64,000 nt of DNA from Gemmatimonadales bacterium UBA7835 (GTDB taxonomy: Bacteria; Gemmatimonadota; Gemmatimonadetes; Longimicrobiales; Gaopeijiaceae), in contig DLTN01000123.1 in assembly GCA_002500925.1 (NCBI GenBank), forward strand, positions 1 through 64,000. The letters are read 5' to 3'. Positions 37,150 through 46,531 of this stretch are shown in pieces. Within the stretch, counting starts at the first letter, position 1. Every line of letters starts with the position of its first letter. The notes beneath the pieces are model-generated. The model was given only the letters and a program-made list of their open reading frames with translations. It was not told the DNA's origin and did not search any database. The position numbers and the translations under genes are program-made.

Positions 37150-37923
37150 GTGGCAACTAGCCTCGCTCCAAAAGGCTATATCAGTTGTCAGCACACCCAT
37201 GGCGAGTTCATGTCGTGGGAAGGAGCTGCAGGTCACATCGCTCCAATTCTCGAAAAGACCACACTCTACGACTGGGCAAAATCCCAAGAAGATCGTGTCG
37301 TTCTCTCAGGCCGGGGCCTCGTCCATTCAATCCCAGCCCCTCTACCAGGTCCGGAAGCAAGGTCCCGCTGGGCAGTCCGCCATTACCTTCGCGGGGGTCG
37401 AGTGACGACGCATCTCGGGGACCTATATCTAGGAATTGGGAAGCCGCGACCCTTTTGGGAGATCAAGGCAATCGAAACAGCCCGAGCCCGGGGCATTCGC
37501 ACCCCAGCAGCCGTCTGTGGCGCAACCTACTCATTCGGTGCGGCTTATCGTTGCGATCTCGTCACCGAAGCAATACCCGATGTTCGCACACTCACCGACC
37601 TTCTTCTCGAACAAAACGATCTGATCCAATCATTAAACAGTCTGGCCCGAGCCGGCGATCTGATCCGATCACTCGATGACGCGGGCGTCTACCACGTCGA
37701 TTTGAACGCAAACAACATCCTCCTGCCGCAAAAGCTCGATGGACCTGCTTGGGTTGTGGACTTCGATCGTGCACGGGTGACCGCACCAGGGTCGATAAGC
37801 TTCGCTGGCCGAATGAAGTGCCGCCTAGTGAGGTCAATCCTGAAGATCAGAGCACCTATAGGCAGAGAGTGCGGAAAGAGCGAACTCTTGAACGCCCTTT
37901 CCGCGACAAATGGGCACCAATGA
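37150..37923 (+). CDS. kdkA: 3-deoxy-D-manno-octulosonic acid kinase-like protein
   Basis: A 257-residue small-molecule kinase of the protein-kinase fold. The catalytic loop is YHVDLNANNILL and the metal-binding segment VDFDRARV, as in KdkA/WaaP-type LPS kinases. KdkA phosphorylates the Kdo residue of inner-core LPS. The GTG start at 37150 has GGAGG five bases upstream. It overlaps the downstream GT9 gene by ATGA, which supports a role in LPS core assembly. WaaP-type heptose kinase is a possible alternative. Confidence 0.8.
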   Translation: MATSLAPKGYISCQHTHGEFMSWEGAAGHIAPILEKTTLYDWAKSQEDRVVLSGRGLVHSIPAPLPGPEARSRWAVRHYLRGGRVTTHLGDLYLGIGKPRPFWEIKAIETARARGIRTPAAVCGATYSFGAAYRCDLVTEAIPDVRTLTDLLLEQNDLIQSLNSLARAGDLIRSLDDAGVYHVDLNANNILLPQKLDGPAWVVDFDRARVTAPGSISFAGRMKCRLVRSILKIRAPIGRECGKSELLNALSATNGHQ

Positions 37924-39029
37924 GCATCATCTCGGGGAGCAATGACGGAGGGCAGACGATCGAGGGGCGTATCGTTTCAGGAATGGGTTGGCAGGGCCCG
38001 CCACCTAAAGAAATCTGTATCGTGATGCTCTCTGCTATAGGAGACGCCGTCCACGTCCTACCTGTGGCTACAGCTCTGAAAAGAGTTTGGCCACAAACCA
38101 GAATCACGTGGGTGATTCAACCAGCCGCAATGAGCATGGTGCAAGACCATCCAGCGGTAGACGAGTTCATCATCTTCCACCGTCGGCGCGGATTATCTGC
38201 GTGGAGAGGGCTTCACGACATTGCGAAGGAGATGCGAGGTCGCCAATTCGACCTTCTTATTGGTTTGCAGGTGTACTTCAAGGCCGGGCTCATCACGGCC
38301 CTAGCACCCGCTCGGATCAAACTGGGCTTCGATCGCCTCAGAGCTCGTGATGGCCAGTGGCTCTTCACGAATGTCCGAATCCCGGCCCGGGGGCAGCGCC
38401 ACGTTCAAGACCAATACCTAGAGTTTCTGGAATACCTTGGGATCGATACTAATCCAGTCGAGTGGGGACTGACCTTCACTCAGAATGAGCGAAGCCTGCA
38501 GGCAGACTTCTTTGAAAGAATTCAGCGTCCCGTATGTGCCGTGGCCATCTCTACGAGTAAGACCAAGAAGAACTGGCATGTCGAAGGGTACGCGCGGGTC
38601 CTTGAAGCCCTAGAGAGGGATCACGGCTTCCAGCCAGTAATCGTTGGTGGAGGCTCGATGACAGAACGAAGAATCGCTTGCGAGATCCTCGAGCAAACCG
38701 AAGCTCAGGTGATCGACAAGCTGGGCGATGACCTCCGGCGCCTTATGTGGATCATAGATGGTGCTGTGCTTCTCATCTCTCCGGATACGGGTCCTCTCCA
38801 TATCAGTCGTGCCCTTGGCACACCTGTGGTGTCACTCTTTGGGCATACAAACCCAAAGCGTTCTGGTCCTTGGCGCGCCTTCGAAGACCTAATCGTAGAC
38901 GGTTACGCTGATTACCCTGGAGAGAACTACCCGTTAATTCCTGCATACCGCGACGGGATGAGCCGAATCCGCGTCGCCGACGTATTGGAAAAAATCCACG
39001 TCGCAGCCGCGCGCTACATCTACCCATGA
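37920..39029 (+). CDS. Glycosyltransferase family 9 (heptosyltransferase-like)
   Basis: A 369-residue GT9 enzyme. N-terminal IVMLSAIGDAVHVLPVATAL and C-terminal LLISPDTGPLHISRALGTPV with LFGHTNPKRSGPW are the GT9 hallmarks. It uses ADP-heptose-type donors to build the LPS inner core at the cytoplasmic face. The ATG at 37920 is fixed by a 4-nt overlap with kdkA; a long in-frame upstream extension to 37749 lies inside kdkA and is not real. The exact sugar is not predictable. Confidence 0.87.
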   Translation: MSIISGSNDGGQTIEGRIVSGMGWQGPPPKEICIVMLSAIGDAVHVLPVATALKRVWPQTRITWVIQPAAMSMVQDHPAVDEFIIFHRRRGLSAWRGLHDIAKEMRGRQFDLLIGLQVYFKAGLITALAPARIKLGFDRLRARDGQWLFTNVRIPARGQRHVQDQYLEFLEYLGIDTNPVEWGLTFTQNERSLQADFFERIQRPVCAVAISTSKTKKNWHVEGYARVLEALERDHGFQPVIVGGGSMTERRIACEILEQTEAQVIDKLGDDLRRLMWIIDGAVLLISPDTGPLHISRALGTPVVSLFGHTNPKRSGPWRAFEDLIVDGYADYPGENYPLIPAYRDGMSRIRVADVLEKIHVAAARYIYP

Positions 39030-39060
39030 CCGATGATAAGCCGAGCGAGCAGACTTAGGC

Positions 39061-39615
39061 CTAAAACGCCCACACCACCTTAGCGCAAAGAACCATGAAA
39101 ACAGAGATAAAGCCGACAGAGGCCTCCCACTCTTTATTTCGGTGATATTGGGACCAGCAAAATCCACCGAAATCCATCTCATTTCGACTAGACCAAGCAG
39201 TAATCTTAGGGAAGAACGTCGGCACACTCGACGCATACTCCCTGTACACGTCTGGAAACAACTCAGTGAGATGGCGGACCTCGCTCTCCATCGTTTTAGG
39301 ATAGATGACGATGTAAAAAGCTAAAAAGGCTAGGGACCAAAACCACTGCCCACCCGCCAATGCCACACCTAAGCCGATACAAAATGACCCTAAGTAGAGT
39401 GGGTTCCGAGTTAATGCGTAGGGACCGGTCATCGCAACCTTTTTATCCTTGTGAATCGTGCCTGCAGACCAGCCTCTAATCCAGAGACCGGGCAAAGCGA
39501 GGCCGGCTCCAAGCAAAAGCGAAACCGTGTCAGGACTCGACATCCACAAGAAAGGGAACACCGCCAACCACACGGTCTTCAAGCGCAACCTACGCATGGT
39601 TCGTCGCGCTATCAT
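39061..39615 (-). CDS. Isoprenylcysteine carboxyl methyltransferase family membrane protein
   Basis: A 184-residue membrane protein with about five hydrophobic segments. It carries the SAM-binding signature of the ICMT/PEMT family: TGPYALTRNPLYLGS, and later an acidic/aromatic stretch (TELFPDVYREYASSVP). Bacterial members methylate lipids or unknown membrane substrates. It converges with the GT9 gene and is read together with the DUF3108 gene upstream (16 nt). The start at 39615 has no strong ribosome binding site. Confidence 0.8.
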   Translation of the reverse strand: MIARRTMRRLRLKTVWLAVFPFLWMSSPDTVSLLLGAGLALPGLWIRGWSAGTIHKDKKVAMTGPYALTRNPLYLGSFCIGLGVALAGGQWFWSLAFLAFYIVIYPKTMESEVRHLTELFPDVYREYASSVPTFFPKITAWSSRNEMDFGGFCWSQYHRNKEWEASVGFISVFMVLCAKVVWAF

Positions 39616-39631
39616 CTGAGGCCATCAGAAG

Positions 39632-40600
39632 TCAGTGAAGCCCTGAGCCCGGGGCTTCAGTCTGCCCCCCCCTCGACGCCCGGCCTTCCTTAGCGGCTAA
39701 CCGTGACACAGGGTTCAGCGGATGCCCTTCAGTGATGCTTTGAAGATGAAGCGTCAGTGACCCTGGGAAATTCGGGATATCCGACTTGACATAAACCGGG
39801 ATCCGCCGTTCATCGTCGGTGAAGTGAATCTCACCCTTCCCCCCCTGTCCAAACAACCCATCCGTCTGAATCTCCGGCGACACGACAATAGTGTTATAGA
39901 AGACGCCCTCGGTCTCCCTCCGATCCTTGCGCAAGACCGTCACCTTCACCGGATTGCCCTCTTCCTTGAAGTAGCGGTTCAGGGTGTAAGTCTTGCCCAC
40001 TTCGAGGGGCAGGGTCCGTATGAAGTATATGAACGCTATTTCATCAAGCGGTAACGCAGACCCCAAGTCACCTCCACGATCAAAATCGATCCGCTCCCAT
40101 CGCATTATTTCCGGATAGAATTCCCAGTGTCGATAGCTTTGGTAGCCAACTTCGTCGATGTCTCGGATGTAACGCCAAGTTTGCAGGGTGGTCACGTCGA
40201 ACCAGGTCTGATACATGTCGTTCACCCTAGCTGGCCCGATGCCACCCTTAATGCCGAGGTTGACTCGGTAAACCGGACTTCCTTCATGCTCCTCTATGCC
40301 CAAGACACTCATGTAACCATCGCCGGCGTTAAAGATGCCGACCTTTACCTTGTATTCTAAATGCTCTCCTGGACCGAAAGGAGCAGGAGCGGCGAACTGA
40401 TCGACCGGAACATCTCCTTCCTCAAGAACCGCGGGCACCTGACCTTCCCAGATGTCGTAAACTGACCGCAGAGAGTCGACAAGAATATCTCGTAAGACTC
40501 GTTCCTCTTGAGCTTGGAGGGGTGGTACGAGTGAAGTGGTTAAAAGAGCGACAACTAGCACGAATGGTCGAAGCAGAGGAATCACAGAGACTTTTCTCAC
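39632..40600 (-). CDS. DUF3108 exported protein
   Basis: A 322-residue protein with a clear signal peptide (MRKVSVIPLLRPFVLVVALL, cleavage near LQAQE). The body is a beta-rich DUF3108-like domain: APFGPGEHLEYKVKVGIFNA, then ARVNDMYQTWFDVTTLQTW and GGKGEIHFTDDERRIPVYV. The family is periplasmic or outer-membrane associated, of unknown function, found in many Gram-negatives. The GTG at 40600 forms a GTGA overlap with the upstream GT2 gene; an ATG at 40624 is in frame but would overlap it by 28 nt. Confidence 0.8.
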   Translation of the reverse strand: MRKVSVIPLLRPFVLVVALLTTSLVPPLQAQEERVLRDILVDSLRSVYDIWEGQVPAVLEEGDVPVDQFAAPAPFGPGEHLEYKVKVGIFNAGDGYMSVLGIEEHEGSPVYRVNLGIKGGIGPARVNDMYQTWFDVTTLQTWRYIRDIDEVGYQSYRHWEFYPEIMRWERIDFDRGGDLGSALPLDEIAFIYFIRTLPLEVGKTYTLNRYFKEEGNPVKVTVLRKDRRETEGVFYNTIVVSPEIQTDGLFGQGGKGEIHFTDDERRIPVYVKSDIPNFPGSLTLHLQSITEGHPLNPVSRLAAKEGRASRGGQTEAPGSGLH

Positions 40601-41340
40601 GCTTCTTCTGCCTTTGATGACCATAAGCTCTTAGGTAACCGGGCAAGTTCTAGAAAAGTCCGCCAAGGCCGGAAACGCGAAGGTCGCGTTCTCAGATCGT
40701 AATGAAGCCGCGCGGGAACTTCTACGATCCGACGTGCGTGCGGAGCCAAGTATCCAAGCATCTCTGCATTGGCCGCCCACCTCTCCGCAGAGATTAGGGG
40801 CTTTTGCTGGGAGCTGTCCCGAAAAGCCTTCTTGAGGACAATCACACGATACACTCGCAGTCCGGCCAGAGGATCCGAGACCGGGGCTTTTGCGAAGATT
40901 CTATGCAAAAAAGTCCGAGAAGCCCAATGAACTGCCCTAGTTACGCGATGCAACTCCCCAAACTCTATCGACCCAACAACGATATCCACTCCACCTTCTA
41001 AGATCTTAACCGCGGCAACCACATCATCAGGACGTTCAGTAAAATCTGCCTGGAGCACAACGGCGCAATCACGCTTGGGGTATGGGGCTGCTTTACTGAC
41101 GTGCCTAAGAAGTTTCTCGACTGAACGGCCATACCCGAGGTGCTCATCTGATCGCAGCACGGTGAGTGGCAGAGAGCGCCTGTATCGCTGAAGGACCTCA
41201 GGCGTCTCATCAGACGATGCATCGTCATGCACCACTATACGATAGTCTCTCCCGAACTCACCCAAGACGTTCCTAACCTTCCATAGGAGCACTCCGACAG
41301 TCGATGCTTCGTTATGGGTTGGAATGCAGATGTAGATCAC
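40597..41340 (-). CDS. Glycosyltransferase family 2
   Basis: A 247-residue GT-A enzyme. It starts MIYICIPTHNEASTVGVLL, has VVHDDASSDETPEVL (nucleotide-binding Asp), and LQADFTERPDDV as the DxD-like region. There is no C-terminal membrane pair, so it resembles soluble GT2 enzymes such as dolichyl-phosphate mannosyltransferase-like proteins. The acceptor is unknown. It is the first gene of the three-gene minus-strand group GT2-DUF3108-ICMT family, inside the envelope-biogenesis region. Confidence 0.85.
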   Translation of the reverse strand: MIYICIPTHNEASTVGVLLWKVRNVLGEFGRDYRIVVHDDASSDETPEVLQRYRRSLPLTVLRSDEHLGYGRSVEKLLRHVSKAAPYPKRDCAVVLQADFTERPDDVVAAVKILEGGVDIVVGSIEFGELHRVTRAVHWASRTFLHRIFAKAPVSDPLAGLRVYRVIVLKKAFRDSSQQKPLISAERWAANAEMLGYLAPHARRIVEVPARLHYDLRTRPSRFRPWRTFLELARLPKSLWSSKAEEA

Positions 41341-41460
41341 GTCTTGGTCTCTTAGGGCGGCGTTGCTTCGATTAGGATATGAGAGCGCCGAAACGACTTC
41401 GACGCGAGTAATTAACTTCTAACCAAGGGCTCTGAGGCCTGTTCCTCACTTTTAGGATTG

Positions 41461-42411
41461 TTACGTAGCGTCCTCTTCGGGAGGCCTCGTCTTCCAGCGT
41501 TTATGGTGCCAGAAGTATTGATCCGGGGCAGAAACAATCGCCTTTTCGAGGACCCTGTGGTAGGCGGTCAGGATTGACCTCGTGTCGACCTTGAAATCGC
41601 CAGTTCGTTCGAAGTCCAGCTGAAAAGCTTCAATGACATAACGTTGGGCTCGCCCAGGCTGTCGAATCGCGAACCCGACAAAGACCGGGACGTCGCCGCG
41701 GAGGGCAAATATAGCGGAGCCCCGCGATGTAGAAGCATCAAGACCAAAAAACCTCACAAACACTCCGCTTCGGCCGGCGTTCTGATCGCCAAGCAACGCA
41801 ACGAGTCTACCCGATCCGAGTGAACGCAGCACTGCCTTCGGCGCATCGGCGACATCGATCATCCTCATTCCGATCCGCTCTCTCATCTCAAAAATATCCG
41901 CTCCAACCCGTCGATTAGTCATCCGCTTGCCCACAACGTCAATTGGAATGCCTGACGCCACGATGCTTGCACCAGCCACCTCCCAATTCCCGAGGTGTGC
42001 TGTGAGAAGCACAACGCCTCGATCTCGCTCCGCCGCATCCCTAAGAGGGGCAAAGCCAAGCATCTTAACTCGAGCCGAAATTTCTTCGGATGACCATCGG
42101 GACATCCGAAAGAAAAAGGCTGCCTCCCGCCCGAAATGCATATAACTCCGCCTAGCAATCTCACTTCGCCACACCTGCGTCCGTCCTGGAAAGGCTCTCT
42201 CTAGATTATTGTCTACCTCGTTACGTCGAATACGGAAAACCACTCCGGCGAGCCAACCGATACTAGAGCCGAGGCGCAACGACAGGTCCTCGGGTAACGT
42301 CATCAGTGCCGCCCGAACGATCCGGTAAACCTCGCGTTCGAGCCGTTGCCGGAGCGATCTTCGGACGTCCGCACAACGAGAGGATACTTCTGTCGAATGG
42401 ACCCCGTTCAC
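41461..42411 (-). CDS. Lipid A biosynthesis acyltransferase (LpxL/HtrB family)
   Basis: A 316-residue acyltransferase with the catalytic H-x4-E motif HLGNWE, preceded by RGVVLLTA, and the GDQNAGRSGVFVRFFG block typical of LpxL/LpxM. It adds a secondary acyl chain to Kdo-lipid A at the inner membrane. An N-terminal hydrophobic anchor is weak here (LGSSIGWLAGVVF). The GTG start overlaps the msbA stop (GTGA). A PIM or ornithine-lipid acyltransferase of the same fold is a less likely alternative given the Kdo and GT9 genes nearby. Confidence 0.87.
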   Translation of the reverse strand: MNGVHSTEVSSRCADVRRSLRQRLEREVYRIVRAALMTLPEDLSLRLGSSIGWLAGVVFRIRRNEVDNNLERAFPGRTQVWRSEIARRSYMHFGREAAFFFRMSRWSSEEISARVKMLGFAPLRDAAERDRGVVLLTAHLGNWEVAGASIVASGIPIDVVGKRMTNRRVGADIFEMRERIGMRMIDVADAPKAVLRSLGSGRLVALLGDQNAGRSGVFVRFFGLDASTSRGSAIFALRGDVPVFVGFAIRQPGRAQRYVIEAFQLDFERTGDFKVDTRSILTAYHRVLEKAIVSAPDQYFWHHKRWKTRPPEEDAT

Positions 42412-44237
42412 TGCTTCACCACCGTGGGGGTCAGGCCAAACTGGAGGTCGTAAAGAGCCCTGTACCGGCCGCTTTGGGCCAAGAGCGTCTCGTGATCACC
42501 ATACTCGACAAGACCACCATCCTCGAGGACGAGGATCTGATCAGCACGCTGAACTGTCGATAGTCTGTGGGCAATGACAAGTACCGTACGTCCTTCGACA
42601 AGTCGGGCTAAGGCGTCCTGAATGAGCCGTTCGGATTCGGTATCCAGAGCGCTTGTGGCCTCGTCGAAGATCAGAATCGGAGCGTCACGAAGGATGGCGC
42701 GAGCTATCGCTATCCTCTGACGCTGTCCACCAGAAAGTTCCACGCCCCGTTCGCCAACGACAGTGTCGTACCCATCAGGAAGTCCCACGATGAACTCGTG
42801 CGCATTCGCAGCGTGAGATGCCGCTGCGACCTCCTCGGCTGTCGCCCCCGGTCGACCGTATGCAATGTTGCAGGCTACCGTGTCGTGAAAGAGCACCGTC
42901 TCTTGCGCCACGACCGCCATGAGGGAACGCAGATCAGATACCCGCACATCCCGCACATCTACTCCGTCGATTGAAATAGAGCCACTTGACACCTCAAAGA
43001 AGCGGCTCAGAAGATCGACTACGGTGCTTTTTCCTGCCCCGCTCGGCCCTACAAGGGCCAGGACAGTTCCCTGGGGGACTCTAAAAGATAGATCCTCTAG
43101 GACGGGAGCCCCTTGGTGATAGGAAAACGAGACTCGGTCATAGACAATCTCCCGCTCTAAGCCTTGAACGGCTTTCGCGTGTGGTCTGTCTTTGATTTTA
43201 GCATCGGTATCTAGGAACTCGAAGACTCTCTCAGCGGCTACAAGCCCAGGCTGCGCTACCGCCGGAAACTTTGCGACGTTTTTCACTGGAGCATACAGCT
43301 TTAGCGATAAACCAAGGAAGCCGACAAACTGAGCTCCAGTGACCTCAGCGTTAACCACCAACCGGGATCCATACCAGAGGATCACCGCCGTGCCTAGGGC
43401 AGCTAGTACCTCGGTCATGGGCCCCGCCAAAGAGCGCGCCGATTCAGCTTTCATAAAATGGCGGTAATAGTCAGCGGTGAGACGGTTAAAGCGTCCCCGC
43501 TCTACTTCCTCAGCAGAAGAGGATTTCACTAGCCGGACTCCGGACACAGTCTCAACAATATGCGCGTTGAGTTCCGCCCCAAGGTCGACTGCACGTCTGT
43601 CCCGCCGACGCAGTATGTGGACCAACGGACCCCAAACCCCCATCGCCAAAGGGATCACCAAGAAAGCGGCCAGCGTTAGTTGCCAAGAGATCAAAAGCAT
43701 GAAGACGAGTGCGGCCAAAAACTCGAAAACAGATGAAAACAAGCGCCCAACTTCGCGAGTAACCAGAGTCCGGAACTGCTCTATCTCGGTAGTCAGTCGA
43801 CTGACTATCTGTCCTGTCCGCGTCCGCGCAAAGAAGCCTAAATCCAGACCCAAAAGATGATCATACACCGCATTTCGCAGATCCCGACTTACGCCCTGCT
43901 CAGCTTGGGCTAGCACGTAACCGCGAGTGAACGCAAAGACATTCTTCAATAGAAAGGCGCAAAGGATCAGGACAATAATCCGCTCAATAGCAATAAGTGG
44001 ATCACCGGTAAGGTCCACCCACGAGTATACAGTCGCGTCTAGTAGAGCTTGCGCAGCGTTGTCACCCGAAGACCGCGCGGTCGCCCCACCGCTCACAAAG
44101 AGAGCGTCAACGAACGGGATCAGAAGCACATAGGTCGCAGCGTCCAGAGCCGCGTAGCTCACGGCAGCGACTGTGGCCAGCAGAATTGACCCAGAGTGCG
44201 GCCGGACAAACCCGACCATACGCGGGTAGACGCTCAT
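42408..44237 (-). CDS. msbA: MsbA-type lipid ABC exporter (membrane and ATPase fused)
   Basis: A 609-residue half-transporter. Six membrane helices occupy about 1-310; the nucleotide-binding domain has Walker A GPSGAGKST, signature LSGGQRQR, Walker B ILIFDEATSALD and the H-loop VIAHRLSTV. It matches MsbA-like flippases that move lipid A-core across the inner membrane. It is coupled to the LpxL-type acyltransferase downstream and follows the PorX-like regulator. The symbol is by context; other lipid or drug ABC exporters share this architecture. Confidence 0.85.
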   Translation of the reverse strand: MSVYPRMVGFVRPHSGSILLATVAAVSYAALDAATYVLLIPFVDALFVSGGATARSSGDNAAQALLDATVYSWVDLTGDPLIAIERIIVLILCAFLLKNVFAFTRGYVLAQAEQGVSRDLRNAVYDHLLGLDLGFFARTRTGQIVSRLTTEIEQFRTLVTREVGRLFSSVFEFLAALVFMLLISWQLTLAAFLVIPLAMGVWGPLVHILRRRDRRAVDLGAELNAHIVETVSGVRLVKSSSAEEVERGRFNRLTADYYRHFMKAESARSLAGPMTEVLAALGTAVILWYGSRLVVNAEVTGAQFVGFLGLSLKLYAPVKNVAKFPAVAQPGLVAAERVFEFLDTDAKIKDRPHAKAVQGLEREIVYDRVSFSYHQGAPVLEDLSFRVPQGTVLALVGPSGAGKSTVVDLLSRFFEVSSGSISIDGVDVRDVRVSDLRSLMAVVAQETVLFHDTVACNIAYGRPGATAEEVAAASHAANAHEFIVGLPDGYDTVVGERGVELSGGQRQRIAIARAILRDAPILIFDEATSALDTESERLIQDALARLVEGRTVLVIAHRLSTVQRADQILVLEDGGLVEYGDHETLLAQSGRYRALYDLQFGLTPTVVKQ

Positions 44238-44245
44238 ACCCGAGC

Positions 44246-45820
44246 CTAAGCGCGCGGCTTCAGGCTCGCGACAGGCACAATCATCTCCTCCGGACTTATG
44301 CCACCGTGGAGGAAGGAGTTTCTGTAGCGTGCCTGGTACTCGCGGAGCTTGGTTGGGTACACGAAGAAATAATCCTCAAGAGCGATAAGATACGACATGC
44401 CAAGGCGCCCCGCTGGTAGGCGAAGATGTCTCTCGTCACGTGTCACATAAGCTGTACTCTTCTGCTCGGCTCGCAGATCCTGTCCAAATTTGTAGCGGAG
44501 GTTACTCGTTGCGTCCTTGCGAGCGAAGACGGTCGATGGGTGTTGGCACAGAATCGACCCGTGATCGGTCGTGAGAATGACCTCGTGACCGCGCCGTGCC
44601 GCCTCCCGAAGTATGTCGAACGCGGTCGATCGCTCGAACCAAGTTCTCGTCAGATCACGCAGCGCTGCCTCATCCCTGGCTACCTCCATGAGAATCGGGG
44701 ACTCGGAGCGACCGTGCGTCATCAGATCCACGAAATTGAAGACCAGCGCGATCACGGACCCCGGTTTTTTGAGGGCAGAGTTCACCCTACCACGAACTTT
44801 CGCTCTTTGCCGGTCAGAAAAGATCTTATCGTAATGAACCGGCACATCTCGTCCAGTTAGCCGCCTCAGTTGCTCCGCAAGAAGCTCGTCCTCAAAAGTA
44901 TTAAGGCTTCCCTCATCGTCTGACGCGTCCCACCAACCAGGGTGATTTTCTGCGATCTCGTCAGGATACTGACCTGAGAAAATCGCGTTCCGCGCGTAAG
45001 GCGTCGCGGTTGGGAGAATCGAGTAATGAATTGTTTCCTCGACATCAAAGAATTCAGAGAGCAACGGGGCGATGGCCCTCCACTGATCCAGCCGCATACA
45101 GTCTAGCACTACGAAGTACACTGGATCCGAAGACAAACGGGGCACTAGGAACTCTCGCACTAGGTCAACAGAGAGAAGCGGGCGGTCCGGTGCGCCGTCC
45201 ATCCATTTTGGATAGTTACTGACAACCCACTCGCCAAAATCCCGACGCAGGGAGTTAACAAGAGACGCAACGGTATCTAATAATCCCTCCTCGCCAGCCT
45301 CTCCGAGTCGAAGCTGCCAATCGACTAGTTCTGTATAGACCGCAGCGAATTGATCTGCGTTCCGCGCCGCCTGAACGTTTGCGGACAGCGTGCTGAAAAT
45401 CGCAGCGAAGTCCTGAGCCGCTTGAGCCTGTTGGATCGAGGAGCCTTCAAGGATTCTTGTAACCACGCTGAGCACCTGCCGAGGAGACGTTGGCTTCACT
45501 AGATAGTCGTCCACCCGTCGACCGATTGCCTCGGTCATCGTGTGATCTTCTTCGGATTTCGTGACCATGACGACTCGCTGATGCGGAGCCTCGCGGCGCA
45601 TAATCTCCAACACCTCTAAACCACTCCGACCCGGCATCTGCTCATCTAGGAGTACTAAGTCGTATGGCGCTCCGCGCATCAGCTCTAGAGCGTCATCACC
45701 ATTCGATATCGCATCGACGTGGTAGTTGCGAGCCTGCAAGAATAGTAGATGCGGCTTCAAAAGATCGACCTCGTCGTCGACCCAGAGAATGCGCTTCATC
45801 GGGCGGGGAGCCTTCGTCAT
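44246..45820 (-). CDS. PorX-like response regulator with PglZ domain
   Basis: A 524-residue protein. Receiver domain 8-125: acidic pair in ILWVDDEVDLL, phospho-acceptor D59 in LVLLDEQMPG, and Lys in YLVKPTS. A helical linker follows, then a PglZ/alkaline-phosphatase-superfamily domain (VLDCMRLDQWRAI, AIFSGQYPDEIAENH, LTTDHGSILCQHP). This architecture is that of PorX, the type IX secretion regulator of Bacteroidota, and of homologues in Gemmatimonadota. In PorX the PglZ domain is a zinc-dependent phosphodiesterase acting on oligonucleotides. No histidine kinase is adjacent. It sits 8 nt from msbA in the same orientation. Confidence 0.87.
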   Translation of the reverse strand: MTKAPRPMKRILWVDDEVDLLKPHLLFLQARNYHVDAISNGDDALELMRGAPYDLVLLDEQMPGRSGLEVLEIMRREAPHQRVVMVTKSEEDHTMTEAIGRRVDDYLVKPTSPRQVLSVVTRILEGSSIQQAQAAQDFAAIFSTLSANVQAARNADQFAAVYTELVDWQLRLGEAGEEGLLDTVASLVNSLRRDFGEWVVSNYPKWMDGAPDRPLLSVDLVREFLVPRLSSDPVYFVVLDCMRLDQWRAIAPLLSEFFDVEETIHYSILPTATPYARNAIFSGQYPDEIAENHPGWWDASDDEGSLNTFEDELLAEQLRRLTGRDVPVHYDKIFSDRQRAKVRGRVNSALKKPGSVIALVFNFVDLMTHGRSESPILMEVARDEAALRDLTRTWFERSTAFDILREAARRGHEVILTTDHGSILCQHPSTVFARKDATSNLRYKFGQDLRAEQKSTAYVTRDERHLRLPAGRLGMSYLIALEDYFFVYPTKLREYQARYRNSFLHGGISPEEMIVPVASLKPRA

Positions 45821-45829
45821 GCTACTAAG

Positions 45830-46414
45830 CTACTCGCACGTTCCAAGAAACAGCACGGTGAGCCTGCGAATCAGTTCGTCCCTGACCGCCCTAAATGCAG
45901 TCACCTCCTGATCCGGTATATCACCTGAATGGGCCGGATCAGGTAAGCCCCAGTGGAGCCGCCATGCCGGTTCGAGCCACGCAGGACAAACCTCCTCTGC
46001 GCATAACGTGATCACTGCATCCACAGTTCCCTCGACGCTAATGGAGTCACTCGAGGTATGCCCACTGATATCGAGTCCTAATTCAGAAAGAGCTTTGATC
46101 GCTTGACGGTGCGGTGCAGTCGGCTCAGATCCCGCGGACGAAATCCTTACGCCTTCAGAAGCCATCGACCGGGCGATCCCTTCTGCCATCTGGCTCCGAG
46201 CGGAATTCGCGACACACAGAAACAGAATGTGCTTCGGGGCAAGCGAGCGCAGAACAGCAGCCTCGATCATCCAACGGGGTGCATCAAGAGGCAGGATCAC
46301 ATCACCTACGACGGTTTCATTAACAACACCGTCACTAGACACAACATCTATTCCTAGAGTTCTTGCGACATCCCCTATCACAGCTGCGTGCGACACACTG
46401 TAGCCTAGTCGCAC
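45830..46414 (-). CDS. Low-molecular-weight phosphatase/arsenate-reductase-like protein with N-terminal extension
   Basis: A 194-residue protein. The phosphatase domain (about 65-194) has the C-x5-R loop in FLCVANSARSQMAEG and LCAEEVCP further on, as in ArsC of the LMW-PTP type. The general-acid Asp is expected in GLPDPAHSG. An extra 60 residues at the N-terminus (LGYSVSHAAVIGDVARTLGI, then DVILPLDAP) do not look like an ArsR helix-turn-helix and are not recognised. GTG 46414 has AGGAG upstream; GTG 46456 is the longer choice. It precedes the PorX-like gene by 9 nt. Confidence 0.72.
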   Translation of the reverse strand: MRLGYSVSHAAVIGDVARTLGIDVVSSDGVVNETVVGDVILPLDAPRWMIEAAVLRSLAPKHILFLCVANSARSQMAEGIARSMASEGVRISSAGSEPTAPHRQAIKALSELGLDISGHTSSDSISVEGTVDAVITLCAEEVCPAWLEPAWRLHWGLPDPAHSGDIPDQEVTAFRAVRDELIRRLTVLFLGTCE

Positions 46415-46531
46415 AGCAAGAGTTCTCCTTCTCTTTATTGATTTATCGGTTATCACGGTTTCTGTGCTCTAAATAATCAGTGTTATCGAAAATAGAAGCC
46501 TGCTACAGGATTCTACACCGCCCTTTTAGGG

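Noticed and set aside
37749..37919. N-terminal extension of the GT9 gene
   Set aside because: It lies wholly inside kdkA in another frame and has no family similarity; the ATGA overlap at 37920 gives the normal start.
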